Assembly: GCF_003254055.1 (NCBI RefSeq) | Contig: NZ_QKZT01000014.1 | Span: forward strand, 66,570-130,569 | Length of the DNA: 64,000 nt | Source: Algoriphagus chordae | Lineage (GTDB): Bacteria; Bacteroidota; Bacteroidia; Cytophagales; Cyclobacteriaceae | Reading direction: 5' to 3' | In this document: piece after piece, positions 16,341 to 25,379 of the stretch | How positions within the stretch are numbered: position 1 is the first letter of the stretch | Layout: every line of letters starts with the position of its first letter | Made by a program: the position numbers and the translations under genes | The notes under the pieces: model-generated | The model's database searches: none | What the model was told of the DNA's origin: nothing | Seen by the model: the letters and a program-made list of their open reading frames with translations, nothing else

Positions 16341-17279
16341 ATGGATTCAGTCACCGTCGTAGGTTCAGGAATAATAGGTTTGACATCCGCCATACTCCTT
16401 CAGGAAGTAGGTTTTGATGTGAAGCTGATTTCAAAAGCTCCTTTTGATATGACTTTATCTTCCAAGGTTGGAGCAATCTGGTTTCCTTTTGAAATTCATC
16501 CCAAAGAAAAAACCAATACCTGGGCGACTTTGGCTTACCAGCGCTATCAAGCAGAGGTAATGGAAGGAAATGGAGTGAAATTCATTTCTTTTATCACAGC
16601 CTACACACCTGAAAGTAATATTGATTGGACGAGTCAACTCCCAGCAGGAAAAGTAAGGAAAGCGAGGCCAGAAGAACTTCCAACAGGAATAGAAATGGCT
16701 ATTGTCTCTGAAGTTCCTTTGGCCCAACCTCTTTTATACTTGCCGCATCTTTTCGAGCGATTTATAGCAAAGGGAGGCAGGTATCAAGAGCAGGAGATTT
16801 CAACATTGGAAGAACTAAGTACTTTGGATAGTTTGGTAATCAATTGCACAGGTTTGGGAGCCAAATCGCTCTGCAAGGATGATGATTTGCATCCTATGCG
16901 AGGTCAAATTCTTCGCTGCAAGAAAATGGATGTCGCTTCCTTTGCCAATCCCACTAAAAAAGGTGCACTTAGCTACCTGATTAATAGAAGCGGAGATTCA
17001 GTAATCGGCGGCACAGACTATGAAGATGATTGGAATGAATCAATCGATCTTGCTGACACTGAATTAATCCTTAGTAGGCTAAAGGCATCTGGTATTTCTC
17101 AGAATCCTGAAGTGCTAGAAGTCATCGTTGGATTGAGGCCTAGAAGAAGCGCTGTTCGATTTGAATTTGATCCAAAGCACCCTAATGTATTCCATAATTA
17201 TGGCCATGGAGGAGCAGGATTTACAGTAGCTTGGGGATGTGCGATAGAGCTATCTGAGATTTTAAGCAGAGATAGCTAG
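16341..17279 (+). CDS. FAD-dependent oxidoreductase, D-amino-acid oxidase-like
   Basis: A 312-residue DAO-fold flavoprotein. The N-terminus has the dinucleotide motif G8-S-G10-I-I-G13. The C-terminal region carries the DAO signature: a substrate-binding Arg in GLRPRRSAVRFE (about 262-273), then NYGHGGAGFTVAWGCA. Length and spacing match eukaryotic-type D-amino-acid or D-aspartate oxidases better than the longer DadA dehydrogenases. It lacks a signal peptide, so it is cytoplasmic. It starts 7 bases after the serine hydrolase stop, which implies co-transcription. Likely reaction: oxidative deamination of a D-amino acid to a 2-oxo acid with hydrogen peroxide release. Confidence 0.85.
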   Translation: MDSVTVVGSGIIGLTSAILLQEVGFDVKLISKAPFDMTLSSKVGAIWFPFEIHPKEKTNTWATLAYQRYQAEVMEGNGVKFISFITAYTPESNIDWTSQLPAGKVRKARPEELPTGIEMAIVSEVPLAQPLLYLPHLFERFIAKGGRYQEQEISTLEELSTLDSLVINCTGLGAKSLCKDDDLHPMRGQILRCKKMDVASFANPTKKGALSYLINRSGDSVIGGTDYEDDWNESIDLADTELILSRLKASGISQNPEVLEVIVGLRPRRSAVRFEFDPKHPNVFHNYGHGGAGFTVAWGCAIELSEILSRDS

Positions 17280-17422
17280 ACTATTTAATAAGTGAAAGAT
17301 GTGAAATTCTCCAGAGACGCTATCTGCCTCTAGACGCTCCATTCATCAAAACAAATATTAATTCTGATAGAAAAAGACAATCTTTACCCTACAACCCCTT
17401 ATAATACTTACCCATTGCCCAA

Positions 17423-18721
17423 ATGAAAAAAATACTGCTTTCCCTCACCATCCTAGGTACGGCTTTGTATTCCTGTACCCCAAAAATCGGCTCTATAATT
17501 AATGTATCCGAAGTAGAACGTATCGAGACAATATTATCTGCTGACGATATGAAAGGCAGGCAACTTTTCAGCCCAGAACTGGACAAGGCTGCTGATTTTA
17601 TAGCTGATGAGTTTAAGAAAAGTGGCTTAGAGTTTTTCGGTGACAACGACTCCTATCTTCAGACTTTCACTATGCTGCAAGCCACACCAGCTGTAATCAC
17701 TGGAAGCTTGGATAAGGAAACACTAAGCACTAGCAACGTAATGGTAAATACTACAGCTGCAACTGTAGCAATAAATACACTTACAGATTACGAAGTTGTA
17801 AAGGTAGCTAAGGATGCAAATTTCAACCAATTGGTTTTCCCCTTATTCCGTACCGAAAAGAATGTAATTGTACTGATCGATCAGGCGCATGCAAGTACTT
17901 TTTCCAGAATAGGGAGAAGTGCTGGAAGAGCAAAATTTCCAACTGAGTATTCTCAGGTTTTTATTCTGACAGACAATCTAGACCCTCAGTCTATAGATCT
18001 AAAGATCACAAATACCCTAACCGAGCAAAAACTTCAGAATGTCGTAGGTGTGATTCCTGGCAAATCATTGAAGGATGAATATGTAGTATTTGGAGGACAT
18101 TATGATCACATTGGTATAGGCAGACCTGATGCAAACAATGACAGTATTTACAATGGTGCCAACGACAATGCAGCTGGGACTACCGCTGTCATGATGCTTG
18201 GGAAATACTTCAATAAGCTAAAAGACAATGAACGTACGCTAATCTTTGTTGCCTTCACGGCAGAGGAGTCTGGCGGATTTGGTAGCACCTACTTCAGTAA
18301 GCAGCTAGACCCAGACAAGGTAGTCGCCATGTTCAATATTGAGATGATCGGTACCGATAGCAAGTGGGGACCAAATTCAGCCTATATCACCGGATTTGAA
18401 AAAAGCTCCATGGGAGAAATACTTCAAAAGAATCTAGTCGGCTCTAAATTCCATTTTGAGCCAGATCCGTATCCTAAGCAAAACCTATTCTACCGCAGTG
18501 ACAACAGAACCTTGGCTGCTCTGGGTGTTCCAGCTCATACTATCTCCACTTCCAAAATGGAAGAAGCTCCGAACAATGAGCCTAATTACCATAAAGCAAG
18601 TGATGAGATCGGCACCTTGGATATGGTCAATATGACTGAAGTAATTAAGGCAATAGCGCTCAGCAGCAAAACTATTATCAGCGGAAAAGATACGCCTACC
18701 CGTGTAGAGAAATTGGATTGA
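17423..18721 (+). CDS. M28 family metallopeptidase, lipoprotein
   Basis: A 432-residue zinc aminopeptidase of the M28 family with lipobox LYSC (Cys18). The di-zinc ligands are in recognisable blocks: FGGHYDHIG, GANDNAAGTTAVM, AFTAEESGGFGS (catalytic Glu and ligand Glu), NIEMIGTD, and the final His in NYHKASDEI. An insertion at about 90-205 corresponds to the PA-like region of these proteins. It should remove N-terminal residues from peptides in the periplasm or at the cell surface. It is a single gene on the plus strand. Confidence 0.9.
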   Translation: MKKILLSLTILGTALYSCTPKIGSIINVSEVERIETILSADDMKGRQLFSPELDKAADFIADEFKKSGLEFFGDNDSYLQTFTMLQATPAVITGSLDKETLSTSNVMVNTTAATVAINTLTDYEVVKVAKDANFNQLVFPLFRTEKNVIVLIDQAHASTFSRIGRSAGRAKFPTEYSQVFILTDNLDPQSIDLKITNTLTEQKLQNVVGVIPGKSLKDEYVVFGGHYDHIGIGRPDANNDSIYNGANDNAAGTTAVMMLGKYFNKLKDNERTLIFVAFTAEESGGFGSTYFSKQLDPDKVVAMFNIEMIGTDSKWGPNSAYITGFEKSSMGEILQKNLVGSKFHFEPDPYPKQNLFYRSDNRTLAALGVPAHTISTSKMEEAPNNEPNYHKASDEIGTLDMVNMTEVIKAIALSSKTIISGKDTPTRVEKLD

Positions 18722-18756
18722 TTTCCATAGGAGCGAATATTCAATCGCCCCTTTTA

Positions 18757-18780
18757 TGAATTATTTCGAAGAATAATTCA
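18757..18780 (+). terminator. Hairpin between the M28 peptidase and YdeI-like genes
   Basis: TGAATTATT (18757-18765) and AATAATTCA (18772-18780) form a perfect 9-bp AT-rich stem with a 6-nt loop. It lies 36 bases after the peptidase stop and 23 bases before the next start. It has no T-tract, so it could be an operator rather than a terminator. Confidence 0.35.
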
Positions 18781-18803
18781 GCCATTAAACAGTCAAAATA
18801 TTA

Positions 18804-19385
18804 ATGTCAAATATCCAAGCTGATAATTTCTGCCCTACCAATCGAGAAGATTGGAGAGAATGGCTAGCCCAAAACCATGTTTCCAAGGAATCTATTTGGC
18901 TTATTTATTACAAAACCTCTTCAAAGAATTTCAACTTAAGCTGGACAGATGCAGTAGAAGAAGCGCTCTGTTTTGGCTGGATAGATAGTGTGAGAAAGAC
19001 GCTGGATGAAGAACGTTCTATCCAATACTTTAGTAAGCGGAAGAAGAATAGTACCTGGTCTAAAATCAACAAGGATAAAATAGAGTTCCTGATCGAGAAT
19101 GGACTGATGACACAGGCGGGTTTAAACTGTGTTGAAATAGCGAAAAAAAACGGCTCTTGGACTATTTTGGATTCTGTGGAAGCACTCATAATCCCTGATG
19201 ATCTGAATGCTGAATTCAGTAAACATCCTGGCGCAAAAGAGTATTTCGAAAGTCTGAGCAAATCTCGTCAGAAAATACAACTGTCATGGATAGTACTTGC
19301 CAAGCGTGATGAGACTAGACAAAAGAGAATTAAAGAAATCGCTGAGTACGCTGGTCAGGAACTTATTCCAAAGCAGTTTAGATAG
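18804..19385 (+). CDS. YdeI/OmpD-associated family protein
   Basis: A 193-residue cytoplasmic protein. The pattern WREWLAQNHVSKESIWLIYY, then WTDAVEEALCFGWIDS, RKKNSTWSKINKDK and ENGLMTQAG, is characteristic of the YdeI/OmpD-associated (bacteriocin-protection-like) family. The molecular function is not established; some relatives are linked to antimicrobial peptide tolerance. It is a single gene, convergent with the sulfatase gene. Confidence 0.88.
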   Translation: MSNIQADNFCPTNREDWREWLAQNHVSKESIWLIYYKTSSKNFNLSWTDAVEEALCFGWIDSVRKTLDEERSIQYFSKRKKNSTWSKINKDKIEFLIENGLMTQAGLNCVEIAKKNGSWTILDSVEALIIPDDLNAEFSKHPGAKEYFESLSKSRQKIQLSWIVLAKRDETRQKRIKEIAEYAGQELIPKQFR

Positions 19386-19417
19386 ATGACATAGCACAAT
19401 ATAAAGCGTAAATTCCC

Positions 19418-21307
19418 CTACCTATACTGGAAATTATTGGGCAACAAACCCAAACTCCCTAGGAAATCCTTACTGGCAGCAGAGATGTTGTAATCTTCTT
19501 CCCCCTCATATACGTGAGTGATAAGCTGGACAAAAGGAGACTTATAATCACTGTAAAGCAGGTAATTGATTGTCATTAGGGCCAGATGCTTGTTCGGGTG
19601 AAGTAGTGATCTTTTGAGCAAATCAGTTGCTTCGTTACTTTGATTCAATTCATATAGAATGGCTGCCAAAATAATCGAAACAGGCGCATACTTATCATTT
19701 AGACCGTTTGTCAACTGATCCGCAAATGGCAAAAGCATTTCCTTTTCTTGAGATCTCAAGCCTATCGCTGCCCAGTACCGGAGCATTTCATTATCCGATT
19801 TCAAGATCTCCAACTGTTGCAGCATAACTTCTTTGCTTCTAAAGCCCGAAAGTTTAGCAACCTCATAAATCTGCTCTATTGGATACTGATCTAGGTCCTG
19901 ACGAAACTCGTACGGTGTGGATGTTTTCGAAATATTATCTAATTCGAATTCAGGCAGGAACATGACATCTTTTTGTTCCAACACATGTGCATCAAGTGCA
20001 GATCTCATCTCTTCAACCAACTCTCTATACTCAGGCTGATCAATTAAGTTACTCGTTTCCCATAGGTCATTTTCAATATCGTAAAGTACCTCAGCCACGC
20101 GAGGTTCGAATAGGCTTCTTTGCAAAGAATCTAATGCATCGTTTTCATAGTCAGTCCTCATCAGCTGCTTGATCTCTCCGATCTCCATATACCGGATGTA
20201 TCTCGCTTCTGGCATAAAGGGCATGAAATTCCTTGAATACACATACCTGCCATTGGTCACAGTGCGAACCATATCTATCCCATTGTCCGAGCGATCTGAA
20301 GATAGAAACAGCTGATCAACACCAGCATCACTTTCATCTCCAAGCAATACTCTTCCCCTCATATACTTTGGCACTTTCTCTCCAACCAAGCTAATCAGCG
20401 TTGGTGCCAAATCCTCAAAGCTGACAAGTTCATCCGAGCTTGCACCCGTTCCCCAAGGCGATAAATGTTCATATTTCGGTGGAAACCAAATCGTGAAAGG
20501 AACTCGGTAACCAAAGTTAATTCCATTGGTTTTACCTCTGGGCATGCCTTCTCCATGATCTGCAAAGATGAAAATGATAGTCTCATCCAAAAGCCCATCA
20601 GATTCCAGTCTTGCGATGAGTTCTCCGATTCGATTATCGGTGAGTTTGAGGCTATTGTAAACTCTAGCCATTTGCTTCCGCATTTCCGGGCTGTCCCGAT
20701 AGAAAGGAGGCATTTCAAATTCATCCTCTCGTATTCTTTCTTCCTCCGACAATTTCTCCAACACTTCCTCCACATACCACTCGTATGGATTAGTCATGGT
20801 ACGAGATTGATGGGATTCATTGTAATTGAATACTGCAAAAAATGGCTGCTCTTCAGCTCTATCCCACCATCCAGCTTTGTTGGAGCTTTCATCCCAAGCT
20901 TCTGCAATGAAGGCTTTCTCATTGGCTACATTGTAATCCGTCTTACTATTGTTGGTGACATAGTAGCCTGCCTGCTGCAAATAATAAGGGAATCCTTTGA
21001 TCTCAGAAGGGATTGCGTATTTACTTCTATGATTTCCTGTACCCAATTCATAGGTTTTCACACCTGTGATAATCGCTGTTCTGCTCGGTGAACAAACCGT
21101 ACCTGTAGAAAAAGCATTGGTAAATCGAACTCCTTCTTGCGTAAATTTATCCATTACAGGAGTCCTCGCGTTTTCATTCCCATAGCTCCCAATAAACTGC
21201 GGGGAAGTGTCTTCTATGGTAATCCAGAGGATATTAGGCTGCTGGGAAAATCCAGAAAAACTGATGAATATTAATCCTAAGGATACTATTTTAAAAAATT
21301 TCATCAT
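19418..21307 (-). CDS. Secreted S1-family sulfatase with C-terminal HEAT-like extension
   Basis: A 629-residue exported sulfatase, signal peptide about 1-21. The formylglycine motif is C72-S-P-S-R76 in STGTVCSPSRTAIITG. Metal ligands are seen in ITIEDTSP (near 33) and FIFADHGEGMPRG. Type-I sulfatases need formylglycine-generating activity, and no such gene is in the window. After the catalytic domain a helical tail (about 470-620) has HEAT-like spacing, which is uncommon in classical arylsulfatases but found in N-sulfoglucosamine sulfohydrolase-like Bacteroidota proteins. The substrate is probably a sulfated glycan (inference). A phosphodiesterase-like gene lies 49 bases upstream on the same strand. 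Confidence 0.88.
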   Translation of the reverse strand: MMKFFKIVSLGLIFISFSGFSQQPNILWITIEDTSPQFIGSYGNENARTPVMDKFTQEGVRFTNAFSTGTVCSPSRTAIITGVKTYELGTGNHRSKYAIPSEIKGFPYYLQQAGYYVTNNSKTDYNVANEKAFIAEAWDESSNKAGWWDRAEEQPFFAVFNYNESHQSRTMTNPYEWYVEEVLEKLSEEERIREDEFEMPPFYRDSPEMRKQMARVYNSLKLTDNRIGELIARLESDGLLDETIIFIFADHGEGMPRGKTNGINFGYRVPFTIWFPPKYEHLSPWGTGASSDELVSFEDLAPTLISLVGEKVPKYMRGRVLLGDESDAGVDQLFLSSDRSDNGIDMVRTVTNGRYVYSRNFMPFMPEARYIRYMEIGEIKQLMRTDYENDALDSLQRSLFEPRVAEVLYDIENDLWETSNLIDQPEYRELVEEMRSALDAHVLEQKDVMFLPEFELDNISKTSTPYEFRQDLDQYPIEQIYEVAKLSGFRSKEVMLQQLEILKSDNEMLRYWAAIGLRSQEKEMLLPFADQLTNGLNDKYAPVSIILAAILYELNQSNEATDLLKRSLLHPNKHLALMTINYLLYSDYKSPFVQLITHVYEGEEDYNISAASKDFLGSLGLLPNNFQYR

Positions 21308-21356
21308 CTGTTTATGCTAGTTAACAACCTTAATACTAGTTAGTTTTAGACCTATT

Positions 21357-22250
21357 TCAAAAAGACTTAAAGCTGTCTCCCACAGGTTTCCCTCTCCAGC
21401 TTTGTGGCATCTTCAAACCCAAGATCCAAGCGATAGTTGCACCAGTGTCATAGGTCATGATCAGATCTGTAATTTTATGATTTTCCTTTACCCCAGGTCC
21501 TGAGATCAGCCAAGGAATATAAAGTTCCTCCAAGGATTTTCCCCCATGTCCCTTTTCTATTCCTCCATGATCAGATGAAATCATAATAATTGTTTCATCT
21601 GCAAGTCCAGACTCTTTTACTGCAGCTACTAACTGTCCAATCTTCGCATCTACATTCTCCAATTCTTTGTAGTATTCAGGTGTATCATGACCGATATTAT
21701 GACCAACACCATCTGGCTCGTCTAGATGTAAAAACATAAAGGTAGTTTCACCCTCAAGAATAGTTTCTATGGTTTTGTCTAAGCAAAGTTCTTGGGTCTC
21801 TCCATGATAAACTACATCGATCGCATCCTTTTCAATCAAATACCCGATACCATCCCAGTTGTAAATTGCAGCAGTTTTCACGCTTGGCTTTTGATCTCTG
21901 ATCAAAGAGAAAATAGATGGAAATATCCCATACTTAGTCACTTCATAAGGAGGAATCTCAGGAGTTTTACTTCCCCATTCTGTGAAACCATGCACGGTAG
22001 GCCCAGCTCCCATCAACATAGAAGCCCAATTCACCGCGCTTGAAGAGGGCAAAACTGCCCTAGCCTCCAGGGAATGTGAACCGCTTTCCATTAGTTTTTT
22101 AAGGTTCGGCATATTCGCCTTCGGGATTGCGTAGGAACCTAATCCATCGAAGCCTATTAAGATTACATGTTTGGCTTTTTTCACTTGAGCAACTCCATTC
22201 ATGTGAATGCTAAAAACAAGAAATAGGCAGAAAATTAAAATGCGTTTCAT
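21357..22250 (-). CDS. Alkaline phosphatase superfamily, nucleotide pyrophosphatase/phosphodiesterase-like
   Basis: A 297-residue exported enzyme of the type I phosphodiesterase/nucleotide pyrophosphatase family, signal peptide about 1-21. Metal-binding D35 lies in LIGFDGLGSYAI. The nucleophile region is LPSSSAVNWASMLMG, with Ser in place of the usual Thr. Further ligands are LHLDEPDGVGHNIGHDTPEY and ISSDHGGIEKGHGG, so the AP-superfamily zinc set is complete. Substrate may be a phosphodiester or a sulfate/phosphonate. It is 49 bases from the sulfatase gene on the same strand and probably co-expressed. Confidence 0.87.
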   Translation of the reverse strand: MKRILIFCLFLVFSIHMNGVAQVKKAKHVILIGFDGLGSYAIPKANMPNLKKLMESGSHSLEARAVLPSSSAVNWASMLMGAGPTVHGFTEWGSKTPEIPPYEVTKYGIFPSIFSLIRDQKPSVKTAAIYNWDGIGYLIEKDAIDVVYHGETQELCLDKTIETILEGETTFMFLHLDEPDGVGHNIGHDTPEYYKELENVDAKIGQLVAAVKESGLADETIIMISSDHGGIEKGHGGKSLEELYIPWLISGPGVKENHKITDLIMTYDTGATIAWILGLKMPQSWRGKPVGDSFKSF

Positions 22251-22294
22251 AAAGGGATAAGCTGGGTCAAAAATGTATACTGATTAAAAAGTAG

Positions 22295-23548
22295 CTAAAC
22301 AAATTCTTTGAAAACTACTGTGGCATTATGCCCACCAAAGCCGAAGGTATTGCTCAAAGCAACTTTAATTTTTTTCTCAATTGCCGTCTTGGTGACTATT
22401 TGAATTCCCTCAGGAATAGCAGGATCTAGGGTTTCAGTATTGATCGTAGGAGGAACAAGGCCTTCATTGATAGCCTTGACACAGAAGATCGCCTCAACAG
22501 CTCCTGCAGCTCCTAGCAAATGTCCTGTCATAGATTTGGTAGCAGAGATATGTAAGTGGTCATACTTACCATCAAGCAAGCTAGAAATAGCCTTAATCTC
22601 ACTCAGATCTCCTGTAGGTGTAGAAGTAGCATGAGCATTTAAGTAATCCACATCCTGAATCTTCAATCCAGCTTCCTCCAAAGCTAACTTCATGCAATGC
22701 TTTGCTCCTGCTCCCTCTGGATGTGTTGCTGTCAAATGATAAGCATCTGCTGTCATCGCTGCGCCAACCAGTTCCCCATAGATTTTTGCACCTCGTTTTT
22801 TAGCATGCTCATATTCTTCCAGTATTAACGCTGCCGCTCCCTCTCCCATCACAAAACCATCCCGATCTGCATCAAAGGGTCTTGAGGCTGACTGAGGACT
22901 TTCGTTTCTTGTAGACAGTGCTTTCAATGCATTAAATCCTCCCATTGAAGCCTCGGTAATCGGAGAATCCGAACCACCAGTGATGATCACTTTAGCTTTC
23001 CCCCACTTGATGTAGTTGAAAGCATCCATGATTGCTGAGTTTGAAGAAGCACAAGCGGTGACCGAAGTATAGTTGATGCCCATAAAGCCAAACTTCATAG
23101 AAATCACACCCGAAGCCATATTTATCAAGTATTTAGGAATAAAGAATGGATTGAACCGTGGACTCAAATCATTGCCAACAAACTCCTTCATCTCCTTTTC
23201 AAAGGTATTCATCCCGCCTTGACTTGTTCCCCAGATTACTCCCGCATCAAAAGGAGATTCTAACTGTGACAGCTCCAAACCTGCATCTTCCATGGCTTCG
23301 GCTGCCGTATAAAGCGCATATTGAGTGTACAAATCTGACCTTTTGATCTCGTTTCGATCTAGTCTTTGGCTCGGATCGAAATTTGGGATCTGACAAGCAA
23401 ATCGGGTTTTGAACTTTTCCGCATTAAAATAAGATATTGCAGCAGCACCGCTTTTACCCTGCTTAGCATTTTCCCAGTTTGATGTCACATCATTTCCTAG
23501 AGCAGATAGTGCTCCCAAACCCGTAATTACTACTCTTTTTGAATTCAT
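22295..23548 (-). CDS. fabF: Beta-ketoacyl-ACP synthase II
   Basis: A 417-residue condensing enzyme of fatty acid elongation, starting at the ATG at 23548 (MNSKRVVITGLG); the frame also opens at a TTG at 23581. The catalytic triad is complete: C166 in VTACASSNSA, H306 in NAHATSTPTGD, H343 in KSMTGHLLGAAGA with K338. Length and motifs fit FabF/KAS II. It is not next to acpP or fabG here, so it may be a second FabF paralogue rather than the housekeeping copy; this cannot be settled from the window. Confidence 0.92.
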   Translation of the reverse strand: MNSKRVVITGLGALSALGNDVTSNWENAKQGKSGAAAISYFNAEKFKTRFACQIPNFDPSQRLDRNEIKRSDLYTQYALYTAAEAMEDAGLELSQLESPFDAGVIWGTSQGGMNTFEKEMKEFVGNDLSPRFNPFFIPKYLINMASGVISMKFGFMGINYTSVTACASSNSAIMDAFNYIKWGKAKVIITGGSDSPITEASMGGFNALKALSTRNESPQSASRPFDADRDGFVMGEGAAALILEEYEHAKKRGAKIYGELVGAAMTADAYHLTATHPEGAGAKHCMKLALEEAGLKIQDVDYLNAHATSTPTGDLSEIKAISSLLDGKYDHLHISATKSMTGHLLGAAGAVEAIFCVKAINEGLVPPTINTETLDPAIPEGIQIVTKTAIEKKIKVALSNTFGFGGHNATVVFKEFV

Positions 23549-23683
23549 CAGTTTATATTTTCCTACTCTTTGATAAGTCAATTCATCCTATCCATGAAGT
23601 TACTTTTTCATTTTGATAAATTAGGACTGAATTCTCCTTAAATCGCATCTACTTATATGTGTGGACAAAACAACGTTTAAACA

Positions 23684-23712
23684 GAAAAACCCGGCAATAC
23701 GCCAGGTTTTTC
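23684..23712 (-). terminator. Terminator after the small conserved gene at 23788
   Basis: GAAAAACC-C-GGC (23684-23695) pairs with GCC-A-GGTTTTTC (23701-23712), with one mismatched pair inside the stem and a short loop. It lies downstream (on the minus strand) of the gene ending at 23788. Confidence 0.7.
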
Positions 23713-23787
23713 AAATCAATTATATCCTATATCAAGTTTCTTGATTCTAAAATCTAAGATCTCGAAACTCATATTTCCCTACTAAAA

Positions 23788-24210
23788 TTATCTACTTCTC
23801 CAAAGATCCTTCAATTGTCTACCGTTGATCAGCATCACAAATCGAGCTGGATTTGGTATCAACACAATGCGAACATCCTGCTTATCAAACTGTTCTGACT
23901 CAACAGGTACTCCCTGCTGGCCGGCTACCTCGTAACTTATGACGCCATTAGCATCAGGAAGTAGTGGTTTGTAAGCATTAGCGATATAGGCCGTTGGTAG
24001 TAGAATATCAGTGTCAGACTTGATTTTATTCTGAATTTTTTCGATTTCAGATTCGAGCCTGTCCTCATAGTTTTCATTGAAATCATCCTCCAAGTCATGA
24101 AGCGCTTCTTCCAGATCATCATAGCTTTCGTCGCTATAATCCATAGCGGCTAGCTGATTTCTTTTTTCTACTATTTCGGTAAGCTCTTTATCCAGCGTAT
24201 CCCAATTCAT
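23788..24210 (-). CDS. Conserved acidic protein of unknown function
   Basis: A 140-residue protein from the ATG at 24210 (MNWDTLDKELTEIVEKRNQ). Residues about 10-65 are highly acidic and predicted helical, probably a coiled coil (DLEEALHDLEDDFNENYEDRLESEIEKIQ). The C-terminal half (about 70-140) looks like a small beta domain ending NPARFVMLINGRQLKDLWRS. No signal peptide or membrane segment. I recognise no named family. It has its own terminator. Confidence 0.7.
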   Translation of the reverse strand: MNWDTLDKELTEIVEKRNQLAAMDYSDESYDDLEEALHDLEDDFNENYEDRLESEIEKIQNKIKSDTDILLPTAYIANAYKPLLPDANGVISYEVAGQQGVPVESEQFDKQDVRIVLIPNPARFVMLINGRQLKDLWRSR

Positions 24211-24283
24211 CCTTTTCAGTATTTTTGATTTGAAATGCAAAGATGGGGAATCCCTTTTTTTATGAAGAACTATTTCAAATAAA

Positions 24284-25264
24284 TTAACTTACCAAAAGGA
24301 TTTTTCCATTCCTTCCTGGTTTATTATAAGCCGCAATTGCAGCTTTCACTTCAGTAAGCGGGAATCTCTCAGCCACTTCTGCCTTGGAATCTTCATCCAT
24401 CAGAAATGCTTGAGTCTCCTTGTAAAGCTTCGCTCTATCTTCTTTGGAAATTCTCTGCAACACAGAACTTAACCAAAATCCTTCCACGCTAACTTCCTTG
24501 AAAATCATCAATCCTGTATTTAGAGGCATATCTTGTAAACTCAAGACCCCAAAAACATACATGGTGCCTAGCTGCTTCACACAACTTAAGGCTTTTGCTC
24601 CTAGCTCGCCGCCGACTGCATCAAAAACCGCAGACACGCCTTCACCCACTACTTCAGTGATTACTTTTCTAAGATCTTCCTTTTCGGTATTAACCACTAA
24701 GTCCGCTCCGAGTTCAGCTAAATATGCTTTCTGCTCATCGTGGCGTACAGTACATGCCACTTTAATGCCTTTGGCTTTCGCCACTTGTATAGCAAATTTG
24801 CCAAAAGCAGAAGCTCCAGCAGTTAGCAGCAACCATTCTCCAGCTTTCAACTGAGATTTATTTACCATTGCGACAGCAGTCACAGGATTTACAAAAGCTT
24901 GACATGCTACATCGAAGGACATTCCTTCTGGCATAGGAATCACTTGTTTGGCTGGAAGCGTGATATACTCCCTCCAAGTACCAGTATTGGTACCCTGAGC
25001 AGTAAACATCACACGAGTTCCTACAGGCAACAAACCTTCTGCATCAGCCATACTTACGATTCCCGCAGCTTCAAAACCTGCACTACTGGGCAATTGAGGC
25101 TGAATACCGTAACGTCCTTGAATAAACATCAAATCTGAGGGATTGATATTTCTAGCCTTCACCTCTATCTGAACCTCATGTGCTTGTGGCTCCGGAGCAG
25201 GAGATTCTTTCACTTGCAAAACATCCTCAGGCATTCCTACTTTATCAAAAATTACTTCTTTCAT
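24284..25264 (-). CDS. Quinone oxidoreductase-like medium-chain dehydrogenase/reductase
   Basis: A 326-residue MDR-superfamily NADPH-dependent reductase. The N-terminal GroES-like domain includes ARNINPSDLMFIQGRYG and PSSAGFEAAGIV; the catalytic zinc ligands of alcohol dehydrogenases are absent, as in QOR/MECR-like members. The Rossmann segment is LLTAGASAFGKFAIQVAKAKGIKV (about 145-168). The middle region matches the trans-2-enoyl reductase/quinone reductase branch. Divergent from the SDR gene at 25380. Likely reduces a quinone or enone; substrate unknown. Confidence 0.87.
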   Translation of the reverse strand: MKEVIFDKVGMPEDVLQVKESPAPEPQAHEVQIEVKARNINPSDLMFIQGRYGIQPQLPSSAGFEAAGIVSMADAEGLLPVGTRVMFTAQGTNTGTWREYITLPAKQVIPMPEGMSFDVACQAFVNPVTAVAMVNKSQLKAGEWLLLTAGASAFGKFAIQVAKAKGIKVACTVRHDEQKAYLAELGADLVVNTEKEDLRKVITEVVGEGVSAVFDAVGGELGAKALSCVKQLGTMYVFGVLSLQDMPLNTGLMIFKEVSVEGFWLSSVLQRISKEDRAKLYKETQAFLMDEDSKAEVAERFPLTEVKAAIAAYNKPGRNGKILLVS

Positions 25265-25379
25265 AGTTATCTGAAATTTGAGTTTGGTAATTATTATTGG
25301 TTTAACTAAGAATAATCTCTCTTCGTTCAGGCTTACTCTTTATCTTTTTTTATCTTGAAAAAAGAAAACAACGCTACTT

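Noticed and set aside
20465..21091. A 208-codon plus-strand open frame opposite the sulfatase gene
   Set aside because: It lies entirely antisense to a convincing sulfatase with intact motifs, has no family resemblance and has an unusual composition; a shadow of the real gene.
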